64,000 nucleotides of DNA. Origin: Aspidapion aeneum (lineage: Eukaryota; Arthropoda; Insecta; Coleoptera; Brentidae). Both the position numbers and the translations under genes were made by a program. This document shows positions 47,462 through 56,720 of this stretch, one piece after another. Below the pieces are notes generated by a model. The model was not told the DNA's origin. It was given only the letters and a program-made list of their open reading frames with translations, and did not search any database. The stretch is taken from assembly GCA_963576565.1 (NCBI GenBank), contig OY755038.1:177622438-177686437 (forward strand), read 5' to 3'. Every line of letters begins with the position of its first letter. Position 1 is the first letter of the stretch.

Positions 47462-47922
47462 TAACAAAAAGCCAAAAAGTTTTATATAGGGAAAAAAAGC
47501 ATGTATGCGTTTTTATGAACACAACTGTAACTACAGCTAGATTTACATTGTGGTGAGTCGCCGTAAAAACGATATAATTAATAAAAAGTAGGTATAAAAA
47601 ACTTACCGATTATTCGCCTGTTTTGTCACTTAAACACCTGGTGAGAAACAGAGGAAAATAGGGTAGGTAAATTAAAGGGAAGATAATAGGAAAAATCACC
47701 GTGATAGGTAATAGTCAGTAATAGTAATTAATCAGCATTCGAATATATAGCGTTTTTGTATGTAGGAGGTATATATGTGGTCCGACCGAATACCGTTTTT
47801 CGACTGTTTTTAAAATAAAAATTGAATTCTTTTTAATCGTATAAAAGGCATTGTTGTCATGCCGTTTAATCAAAAATCCTTACTTACAAATAAAACCCAA
47901 TATAATTTAAATTGGCGCAAAC
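47462..47922 (-). other. Candidate 3' LTR of the minus-strand BEL element
   Basis: On the minus strand the purine-rich CAGGGGCGGGGC (near 47935) is followed by TGTTTGCGCCAATT, starting at 47923. This is the order expected for a polypurine tract and LTR start. No second LTR copy was found upstream of the pol gene, so this is only a candidate. Confidence 0.35.
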
Positions 47923-48144
47923 ATAGCCCCGCCCCTGAAAAACTGTTTTTTCAGCCACATACGGTTCTAAAACTTGTGCCAACCGCGATAAACAAAACAA
48001 TAATAAAATAAAATAAATTCTCAAAGGACCAGACATTTTAGTAAATGCCAAACAAATTCGAAGCTTTAATTCAAAGCTACAGTAAACCCGCAAATTTTAA
48101 AATCTATAAGTAATTTACAACTGCACCATTAGGCTTAGAAAAAC

Positions 48145-51100
48145 CTATTGATTTGGTAAAGGACATAGCTTCAAAGTCGGTCGAGTAAATGTCCCTTTGG
48201 CAGTTTTGACAGTGACATTTCTCACGACTCCGTCCTTTCCCGGATGCACCTCAGTGACAATAGCTAACGGCCAATGTAATGTTGGGACATTATCTACCTT
48301 TAAAATAACAACTGTCCCGGCGACGACATTGGGGGATTTTATATTCCATTTTTCTCTTATTTGCAAACTTGTAAGATATTCAGAACGCCAACGTTTCCAA
48401 AAATCTTGGACCATTCGATCTATTAACTGAAACCGATCTAATCGATTTATATTTACATCCGTGACGTCATCAGCCGGCAAACTTCCCAATGGAGTTAGCG
48501 TCAAAAAATGCGATGGCGTCAAAACCGATAATGAAGAGGGATCAGCGGATAATCGACACAAAGGTCTTGAGTTTAAAATCGCTTCGATCTGTACGAGCGT
48601 ATTAAGCTCTTCATACGTAAGTAACTGATCGCCAAGAACTTTGTAAAGATGAGATTTAGCGCTTTTTACATTACTCTCCCAAAGGCCCCCGTGACTTGGA
48701 CTTTGAGGACTTATAAACCTCCATTCTACACCGTTAAGATTTAGCTGTCCTAAAAGCGCATCTTTATATTCGTCCGAATTAACAAATTTATTAATATCTT
48801 TTAATATAGTTTTCGCGCAAACAAACGACGTACCTTGATCAGAATATAAGACCTTACATGGTCCTCTTCTGGCTAAAAGCCTTTTGAATGCTTGTAAAAA
48901 AGTTTGTGTATTTAAAGAGCTCACCAACTCTAAGTGAACCGCCTTTGTGCTTAAACAAACAGCTAACAAACAATATGCCTTATGAACCGCCGCATTCCGT
49001 TTTGTACCTAACGTTATATTTATCGGTCCGAAATAATCTACACCCATGTGTAGAAAAGGTTTTGTAGCAGTAACCCGAGGTTCCGGAAGATCTGCCATAA
49101 GAGGAGCCAGAGTTAACGGTCTTGATTTAAAACAACGATTACATTTAAAAACACGATTTCTTATAACATTTCTCGCGCCTAATATCCAGTATCTTTGACG
49201 TAACAAAGCTTCAAGTAAGTACGCCCCTGTATGCATATAGATTATATGATAAAAATCAATTATTCTTTCTACTAATGGTTCTCTTCCTGGTAGAATTAAA
49301 GGGTGTTTGCCCGAAAAGTTAAGCGTTGAATTATTACCTCCCACCATTAGTAAATTTTCCTGCAAAAATGGCCGTAATTTTCTAAGGGCTGTTTTACACT
49401 GCTTATTTTCCGAAAGCAATTGTATTTCTGTTTCAAAGTGCTTTATTTGCACTAATCGAATTAGACATAGTTCTGCTTTCCTTAATGCCGTTGCCGTAAT
49501 TAATTTTTGTAAAGGAACTAACTTTAAAAACATTAATACGCGAACCGTAATGCGTAGGATTTTTTGCCAGTTCGAAGTATTTTCAATCAACTCTACCAAG
49601 GGATGTATCCGAACATTTTCGCATCTTGGATTTTCTATGACTAAAATCTGCGATTCTATAATTTCCGATCCTACCGTTGGCACAGGCCATTGCGATTCTG
49701 GCATTTTAACCCAAGCAGGACCTTCTAGCCAAAGCTCGTGATTAACCATTTGTGAGGGTGTTAACCCCCGCCATAAGCAATCAGCAGTATTACTTTTCCC
49801 TTCAATATGCCGCCAAGGTGTATTCGGTAAATTTTCTTTAATTTGTTGAACTCGATTTGCAACAAAAATATCTTTAGTGTACGCCGAAGTTAACCAACTG
49901 ATCACCGTTGATGAGTCGGAAAAGGCAATAGTTTTTGAGATATGAGCAAGTTTTTGATAATTTTCTATTATCAATTTCAATAAAGATGACAACAATAAAG
50001 CAGCACATAATTCTAGCTTTGGAATTGTCATTGTCTTTTTTAAAAGAGCGCATCTAGATTTTGCAGCAATCAGTCTCACGCTCACTTCACCGCTAGGATT
50101 TAAGACCCTTAAATAAACCACACCCCCGTAACCATCCTGACTGGCATCCGCAAATCCCAAAATCATAACAGGCACATTCTTTAGTGCACCTACATGCCTG
50201 GGTACTTCAAACTTTGAAAGATCATGCCATTCATCACACACTCTTTTCCACAACCTTTTTATAGAATCTGGGGGTGGATCGTCCCAACCCAACTTAAGTT
50301 GCCAAAGCTCCCTAATCATAAGTTTTAAATGTAAAAGAAGTGGACAAATTAATCCAAGAGGGTCAAATGATTTTGCTGCTAACGATAAAATTTTTCTTTT
50401 AGTGCAATTTTTATCTGGGGTAGTTAATTTATAATTTAAAATATCCCTATAAGGGTCCCACTGCATCCCTAAAACCTTTGTTTCCGATTTGAAGGTTACC
50501 GAATCCTGTAAACGATTTTTAACTGGAATCTCTCTTAACAAACACTCAGAATTAGTCGACCACTTCACTAAGTCAAAACAACCTCCTTTAAATAAATTAA
50601 CCGCTTGATTGTATAACTCTATAGCTTCTATTTCGTCCGAAACGCTAATTAAAAAATCATCCATATATAGACCCGCCGAAACATACTGTTTTACCAAAGG
50701 ATAATTTTTCCCATCTTCTTCTATTAGCTGTTGTACCGTTCGAAGTGCTAAAAATGGCGAAGACCTTAAACCGAATGCAACAACCGTAAATTCGTAGGTT
50801 TTAATTTCATCTTTTGGATCAAACCTCCATAAAATTCTTTGAAAACTCCAGTGTTCTTCAATTAATTTAATTTGCAAAAACATCTTTTTTAAATCTGAAC
50901 TAACTGCTATTGGAAAAAAACGAAAATTAATTAGAAGAGTACAAATATCGGCCTGAAGTTTAGCTCCACTACGCAACAAATCATTCAAAGATACATCGCT
51001 GTCTGAAGGACATGACGCATCTAGGACGATACGTATAGGTGTGCTTAAACTCTCTAATTTTATTACCGGGTGATGACTAATATAATAAGATAATTTTGTA

Positions 51101-52254
51101 TCTTCCTGTTTCAATAATCTTAAAAATCCCTGGTCTAAAAAGTCTTGCATAATTTTATTGTAATCCGCCCGTAAACTCTCCGATCGAGCTAACCTTTTTT
51201 CTAATGTTTTTAAACGATTTTCCGCCGATAATTTTGAATTTCTCAAATTTTTAGGAGAACTTTTAAAAGGCAGAGCCACTGTAAACCTGCCCGTTATATC
51301 TCTGGAAACCGTTTCCTTATATATTTTTTCGCACTCAATTGCATCCAAATCTGGAATTTCATGTTTTGGCACTTGCTCCAATGACCAAAATTTTGCGAGC
51401 ATTTGTTCATTATTGGTCTCATCCCGTAAAGTTAGTAAATTTATAGGGGTAGAATATTCCGTATCTACTTGTCCCATTATGACATATCCTAAACTCGTTT
51501 CTAGAGCCGCCGTCAATCCCGAAGAACTTAAGATTCTTTTACCGCCGAAAAGAATAGGGAAAAACTGAGCACCGATAATACCGTCAATTTCAGATGGCTC
51601 AAAAAATTTATTATCCGCTAACCGTAAATCTTTAAATTCCGATAAAGTCTTTGTATCAATCCGTGTCTTTGGTAATTTATCCGTTATATGATCAATAACC
51701 AGAGCTCGTAGGTCATAAATTTTATTTTTATCAAACCGAGAACCGATAATAATATCTACGACCCCCTTCACCGACTGAGGGGTTTGTCCTAACCCTTGAA
51801 CCGTGGAATGTCCTTTAAAATATCGTAGTCCTAGTTTTTTGCAACAATTTGTCGTTAAAAGATTACATTGACTACCGTTATCAATAATAAACCGAGCCGT
51901 TGCACTTTCTAATGGACTATTAAGCACAAGCACCGTTGCTGTGGCTAACAGAACCGTTTTTTCATCAGTCCTACTCAAAAAACTTGAATTTTGAAAAGCA
52001 CAATTTACCGATGACGAATTATTAGTCATATTATTATTAGAAACCGATTCTTGAAAATTATTGACAGCTGAATTTGACTGTAGCGTCGCATTGTTAATGT
52101 CCGTTTCAGGTTTCCCAGTGTGCAATAAAAAATGATGTTTTTTACCACATGCGCATGCGCTTTTTGAAAATTGTCGTACTCCGTGAGTTTGCGAAAGACA
52201 AAGAAAACATAAATTATTATTTTTAACAAAATCATATCTTTGATTAGGATCCAT
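48145..52254 (-). CDS. pol: BEL/Pao retrotransposon Gag C-terminus-Pol, 1369 codons
   Basis: One uninterrupted frame. Order by residue: Cys/His knuckle (16-45, CFLCLSQTH, CGKKHH); aspartic protease (IIDNGSQCN, Asp about 125); DUF1758-like region to about 260; reverse transcriptase with SSDLKKMFLQIKL (about 455) and LYMDDFLIS (530-533). RNase H follows with LGFADASQDGYGG (Asp 703) and FSDSSTVISWL (Asp 780). Then integrase H2C2 finger (His 1003/1008, Cys 1038/1041), integrase core with VDYFGP (Asp 1073), YSDQGTSF (Asp 1139) and GGLWESNVKS (Glu 1193), and a C-terminal DUF5641-like domain (1270-1369). All catalytic residues I looked for are present. The DUF1759 part of Gag is absent upstream, so the element looks 5' truncated although its Pol is open. 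Confidence 0.95.
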   Translation of the reverse strand: MDPNQRYDFVKNNNLCFLCLSQTHGVRQFSKSACACGKKHHFLLHTGKPETDINNATLQSNSAVNNFQESVSNNNMTNNSSSVNCAFQNSSFLSRTDEKTVLLATATVLVLNSPLESATARFIIDNGSQCNLLTTNCCKKLGLRYFKGHSTVQGLGQTPQSVKGVVDIIIGSRFDKNKIYDLRALVIDHITDKLPKTRIDTKTLSEFKDLRLADNKFFEPSEIDGIIGAQFFPILFGGKRILSSSGLTAALETSLGYVIMGQVDTEYSTPINLLTLRDETNNEQMLAKFWSLEQVPKHEIPDLDAIECEKIYKETVSRDITGRFTVALPFKSSPKNLRNSKLSAENRLKTLEKRLARSESLRADYNKIMQDFLDQGFLRLLKQEDTKLSYYISHHPVIKLESLSTPIRIVLDASCPSDSDVSLNDLLRSGAKLQADICTLLINFRFFPIAVSSDLKKMFLQIKLIEEHWSFQRILWRFDPKDEIKTYEFTVVAFGLRSSPFLALRTVQQLIEEDGKNYPLVKQYVSAGLYMDDFLISVSDEIEAIELYNQAVNLFKGGCFDLVKWSTNSECLLREIPVKNRLQDSVTFKSETKVLGMQWDPYRDILNYKLTTPDKNCTKRKILSLAAKSFDPLGLICPLLLHLKLMIRELWQLKLGWDDPPPDSIKRLWKRVCDEWHDLSKFEVPRHVGALKNVPVMILGFADASQDGYGGVVYLRVLNPSGEVSVRLIAAKSRCALLKKTMTIPKLELCAALLLSSLLKLIIENYQKLAHISKTIAFSDSSTVISWLTSAYTKDIFVANRVQQIKENLPNTPWRHIEGKSNTADCLWRGLTPSQMVNHELWLEGPAWVKMPESQWPVPTVGSEIIESQILVIENPRCENVRIHPLVELIENTSNWQKILRITVRVLMFLKLVPLQKLITATALRKAELCLIRLVQIKHFETEIQLLSENKQCKTALRKLRPFLQENLLMVGGNNSTLNFSGKHPLILPGREPLVERIIDFYHIIYMHTGAYLLEALLRQRYWILGARNVIRNRVFKCNRCFKSRPLTLAPLMADLPEPRVTATKPFLHMGVDYFGPINITLGTKRNAAVHKAYCLLAVCLSTKAVHLELVSSLNTQTFLQAFKRLLARRGPCKVLYSDQGTSFVCAKTILKDINKFVNSDEYKDALLGQLNLNGVEWRFISPQSPSHGGLWESNVKSAKSHLYKVLGDQLLTYEELNTLVQIEAILNSRPLCRLSADPSSLSVLTPSHFLTLTPLGSLPADDVTDVNINRLDRFQLIDRMVQDFWKRWRSEYLTSLQIREKWNIKSPNVVAGTVVILKVDNVPTLHWPLAIVTEVHPGKDGVVRNVTVKTAKGTFTRPTLKLCPLPNQ

Positions 52255-53137
52255 TGTTAGCTCCCGCTAAATTTCGCGGTTGTTTATATATTTCTAAAAC
52301 CACACAATTGTATGAAGGGCAAAGCGCATTTCGCGTATTTGGACATGCGCATCAACAACCAGGGAGATCCTTGTCAATCGCCTAGAAAAAATGGCGTGTT
52401 AATTTCGTTCTCCAACTATTTCAAATATCTACACCTGAAAGTGCTCGATTTTTGTGTACTGAAGCATAGAACTAGAAACTTCAACCCTTCAGCTACGTGG
52501 TGACTGACATCATTAGATCCAATCAGGGGCCCCTTGGAAGTGGAGAATTTGGCTGCAAAAGTGGTGACTGCATTTGTCTCTGATTACCGTTGTGTGGCGC
52601 AAATAATTTTACCTATGGACGTTTGATTATTTCGTAATTTCATATCAATATATTTATGTTTGCGCGCGATATCATTAATTAACTTATACAGTCCATTGCA
52701 TTTAACGTTTTTCTATCGCGGGCTATCATAAGTGGTCCTTTTCGAGCCGAATTATTTTTAGAATAAATCCATACGACGGTATTAATAATTATTTTCACGC
52801 CAAGCCACTTATTTACCTAATCTGTGGCCAAGCCAAACAAGGCGGCCTTGAATTTTCGCATCGTATTTGAAACGAGAAAGTCGTCGGTGCAGTGCACGTG
52901 TCTTTCGCGTGCTCGATTCAGTAAACAAAGCGAAGGAACCACAAAACAAAACAAACAAAAACATTTCTCATTTATGTGTTAGGGTGTTTCATATCATTTC
53001 GATATTTAAAACAATTTTCATCAATTGCGATAAATTAGTGCATATTTTCGACAATTCGTCATTTTTCTATTTTAGAAGCATTAATTTAGCGTTAATTGTA
53101 TATTTACCGACAATTTCGTCATTTCAAAGGTAAAATC
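52255..53137. other. Space between two head-to-head BEL elements
   Basis: No gag for the minus-strand element. Two LTR-start-like phrases on the plus strand, TGTGTGGCGC (52592) and TGTTTGCGCGCG (52657), may mark the 5' LTR of the plus-strand element, whose gag begins at 53138. GC is higher here (GCGCAT, TTTCGCG phrases). I could not find LTR ends or a primer-binding site. Confidence 0.35.
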
Positions 53138-54513
53138 ATGTCTGTCAAAAAAGCCGTACAAAAACGCAAGGGTTTTTTATCTGCGATCACCGAGTGTTAT
53201 GTGTTTTCACAGACCGCGGCAAAGGATGAAAAAGCGAGAAACGAGTTTCAAGTGAGGTATTCCGATTTGGATGAAACCTTCGATAAATGCATGCTGGCGC
53301 ATAATGACGTCATTATGTTGATAGACGACTCGGACGATGAGGAGTTTAAAACACAGGATGCGATCCTTTCAGAAGCTCGTAAATATTTTTATGCGTGTAA
53401 GGGGGTTTACTCTAAAATATTTCCGGTTGAGGCCCCATCCTTTTCGGGATCATATGTTCGACAAAACGAAACTCCAAAACTCAAAGAGTTAGGTATTCCC
53501 ATATTTCGAGGTGATAAAAAATTATGGCCAAGCTTTTTCGATCTTTTTAATAACATTATAGATCAAAATCAAAGTCTAAGTAACGTTCGAAAACTTCAAT
53601 ATTTATTTTCATATCTCGAGGATGAGCCTTTAAAATTGATATCAGGGATTAGCTTATCGGATCAAAATTATAAAATTGCTTACGAAAAATTAGTCAATAG
53701 ATATCAAAACAAGCGAGACCTCGCAAATGATGCTTTAAGCTCAATTATGAACTCCACCTTAAAAAACGAGTCAGCTAAAGAATTGCGTAATTTAATTGAC
53801 ACCTTTTCTGAATCCCTAGAAATTTTAAAATCACTTAGCTTTGACGTTGACAGTTGGGACTTTATTATTTTTTTCATTTTATTAGAAAAATTGGATATTC
53901 CAACGCGTTCAAATTTCGAAATGAGTCACGCCAATACTAATACCGAAATTCCCACTTTTCAGTCACTTTTTCAATTTCTAGAAAAAAGATGTAAAGTTTT
54001 GGAATCACTTCCTCAATCAACAGCACCCAAAAAGGTGCCTATCTATCAAAAATCAAATTCTATGCAAAATCAGTCTGGGCAAAAGCCTAATCAAAATTCA
54101 AATTCTATGCGAAGTCAGTTTGGGCAAAAGCCTACCTATAAATCATCCAATTCGCCTTTTATAGGACTGGCTGGCACCTCAACTAATTCAAGTACGGGAA
54201 TAAAATGTTTCCGGTGTAATCAAGGTCACGTGCTTTCGAAATGTCAAACATTTCTTGATCTCTCACCTATCGATCGCCTATCTTTCGTCAAACAGAAAAA
54301 ATTATGTCTAGCGTGTTTTCATCCCTTGCATGATGTAGATACGTGCAAATCAAAATATTCATGCAGGACTTGCAATAGTAAAAGGCACCACACTTTAACT
54401 CATATCTTAGAAACTAATCAAGAGTCTGGAAGCCAAGATACTAGTCCTGTCATTCACACACCACCTGTCAATAATCTTCATGTGTCATTAAATGCCTCAG
54501 GACCTTCAGGTAC
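53138..54513 (+). pseudogene. gag: BEL/Pao Gag (DUF1759 and zinc knuckles), cut off by a LINE
   Basis: Starts at MSVKKAVQKRKGFLSAI (ATG 53138). DUF1759-type capsid: LKELGIPIFRGDKKLWPSFF, LQYLFSYLEDEPLKLI, YEKLVNRYQNKRDL, LEKLDIPTRSNFE. Then a low-complexity Ser/Gln/Asn linker with a repeated SMQNQSGQKP-like unit, and knuckles CFRCNQGHVLSKCQ and CLACFHPLHDVDTC, CRTCNSKRHH. The frame is intact up to about 54513, where an RTE element begins. An upstream in-frame Met at 53096 exists, but MSVKK gives the usual Gag start. Matching Pol resumes at 60776. Confidence 0.9.
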
Positions 54514-56570
54514 CTTTCTTTTATATATATATATTTATCGGTTTCACAACGTTCTACGTCTTCCGATACCCAATCTCCACTCGTTTCTGTTTGCCCATAA
54601 TTCATCATCTAGGCCTCTTATTCTTATTTCACTATCTATTCCTTCTCTCCAGCTTCTCCTTGGTCTTCCTCGTTTTCTTCGGCCAGTTAGTTTCCATTGT
54701 AATATTTGTTTAGGTAGTCTTCCATCATCCATTCTTTGTACATGTCCGAACCACACCAGTTGTTTTGTTCTTATATCCTCCACTAGAGTACGTTCACCCA
54801 CTGTCATAATTTCTCTTATTCTTTGATTGGTAACTCTTTCTCTTTTTGATTTCCCTGCTGCTCTTCTCCAATAGTCCATCTCCGTAGCGGAAAGCATTTT
54901 TTCTGTTCTATCTTTGATTGGCCATACTTCTGAGCCGTATGTAATAATACTTTTTACAATGGTGTTATATATAAGCTTTTTGTTATGTTTTGATATACTT
55001 TGGTCCCAAATTATTCCATTTAATAAAGTTATTGCTTTTCTTCCTTGTACGTTTCTATCTTTTATAGCTTTGTCTAGTGTTCCGTCAGCTATAATTTTTA
55101 GACCCAAGTATTTATACTCATCACAGGACTGAATTCGCTGCCCAGTATTTAAGATTAGATCCTGTTTCGTTCCACCAATACACATATACTCTGTCTTATT
55201 GATATTAACCTCTAGTCCCCACTTATTGTACTCTTCTATTAGTTTTCGTGTCATATATTCGAGGTCATCATAATCCTGAGCCACCACTATCTGATCATCG
55301 GCGAAACATAAAGTATACAAGGTGGTTTCATTCAACGGAATTCCCATGTTTTGGCATTTTCTCTTCCAGACTTTAAGGACCTGTTCCAAATATATCTTGA
55401 AGAGCGTAGGCGAAATACAGCAACCTTGTTTAAGACCTTTATTTACTTGAAAGCCTTTGGTTAGTTTTGCTTTTATTTTAACTTTTGCCTTACTATTGCG
55501 GTATAACTCTTTGATGGCCTTAATTAGTTGTACACTTATGTTTGTCTTTTCCAACGCTTTCCAAAGTAGATTTAGTGGTATACTATCATATGCCTTCTGC
55601 AAATCTACGTAAAGCAGATGGAGCTCTTGTCCGTATGCCATTTTCTTTTCAATAACTTGGGTTATACAAAAGAGATGATCTGAATTGTGTATTTTCTTAT
55701 GTTGGAAAAAACCGTTTTGGATTTTTAGTTCTAATTGCTCACATACTGTGATAAGCCGGTTTCCATTGTCATTAACAACATCTTCTCCATATTGGCCAAC
55801 TGTCAGATCATTTACTCTGTTACCTGTTCTACTATTTAAATCTCCCAATATTACAATTTCTCTAGATGTACTTACTGCTGATATTTCATTGTGGATTTCT
55901 TCAAAAAAATTGTCTTTCACGGCTACATTTGCATCGTCATTATACGCATAGATTCCAAAAATCGTAAGTATCATTCCTTTTATTATTATATTCATTCTTA
56001 TTAGCCGTTCATTTACTGCTTCCCAGTTGGTGATATATTTTCTAAATCTTTTGTTGACCAAAATAGATACTCCTTGTTGCGCATGTTTTTCTTTTGCCAC
56101 TCCGCTATAGAAATGGTCATACTGTCCTAGGTTTTCAGATCCTTTTCCTTTCTTCTTCGTTTCTGTTAGTACAGCAAGGTCAACCTTCATTCTGCTGCAC
56201 TCATGGACTATATCATTCACTTTTCGACTCATTCCTTGTACGTTCCATGTACCAAAAATCATATTCCTGTTTCTTTGCTTGGTTCGTCTTAGGTTTTTCA
56301 TTTCTTTCCGAGGCGTTTAATTGGGTTTTTTAACAGTGTACGTTTTTTCCGGGTATCAGAGAGTTAGTCTAATGCCCCAACCCCCAACCTGGAGGACCAG
56401 GTGATTTTTGATCGAGGTTTTCTTCCCCTAGCCTTTGACGATTCCAACGCCGGTACTACAAGGCAGCATCTTCTTCTTTTATACTATCCCTAAAAGAAAG
56501 GGTTGCCACCTGCGCTATGATCACACAGTTGGCAGCACAGTTAAAGAAGATGAAAAGCTGTTATTATACA
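54514..56570 (-). mobile_element. RTE-type LINE, internally deleted
   Basis: Minus strand. Its 3' end is a short (TA)n tract (54522-54534), as RTE elements often have; the 5' UTR runs from 56302 to about 56570. It abuts the tail of the next LINE at 56590. Confidence 0.8.
54544..56301 (-). CDS. RTE endonuclease-reverse transcriptase with in-frame deletion, 585 codons
   Basis: One open frame. Residues 14-205 are an APE-type endonuclease: FGTWNVQGM, LAVLTETKKKGKG, ILGDLNSRTGN. Around residue 205 FFQHKKIH passes straight into NSDHLFCITQVIEKK, a junction between the endonuclease and the RT finger region. Full-length RTE proteins are near 1000 residues, so about 350-400 are missing. The RT then keeps LLYVDLQKAYDSI (Asp 232), GLKQGCCISPTLF and LCFADDQIVVA (Asp 335/336), and an RTE-type C-terminus (QLVWFGHVQRM, RRKRGRPRRSW). 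Missing are the final endonuclease SDH motif and the first RT blocks. Confidence 0.9.
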   Translation of the reverse strand: MKNLRRTKQRNRNMIFGTWNVQGMSRKVNDIVHECSRMKVDLAVLTETKKKGKGSENLGQYDHFYSGVAKEKHAQQGVSILVNKRFRKYITNWEAVNERLIRMNIIIKGMILTIFGIYAYNDDANVAVKDNFFEEIHNEISAVSTSREIVILGDLNSRTGNRVNDLTVGQYGEDVVNDNGNRLITVCEQLELKIQNGFFQHKKIHNSDHLFCITQVIEKKMAYGQELHLLYVDLQKAYDSIPLNLLWKALEKTNISVQLIKAIKELYRNSKAKVKIKAKLTKGFQVNKGLKQGCCISPTLFKIYLEQVLKVWKRKCQNMGIPLNETTLYTLCFADDQIVVAQDYDDLEYMTRKLIEEYNKWGLEVNINKTEYMCIGGTKQDLILNTGQRIQSCDEYKYLGLKIIADGTLDKAIKDRNVQGRKAITLLNGIIWDQSISKHNKKLIYNTIVKSIITYGSEVWPIKDRTEKMLSATEMDYWRRAAGKSKRERVTNQRIREIMTVGERTLVEDIRTKQLVWFGHVQRMDDGRLPKQILQWKLTGRRKRGRPRRSWREGIDSEIRIRGLDDELWANRNEWRLGIGRRRTL

Positions 56571-56720
56571 AAATAAGAGTTTAAGATAAAAATTTATTTA
56601 TTTATTACAATTTTTTCTGTTCTTACAGTTTCTCGTGTCCTCAAGGGTCTGGGCAGAAGAAGTCAGTGCACAGTAATTGAATTGAATAGTTATTTGTTTA
56701 TTTTGATTTGTCTTTTATTT

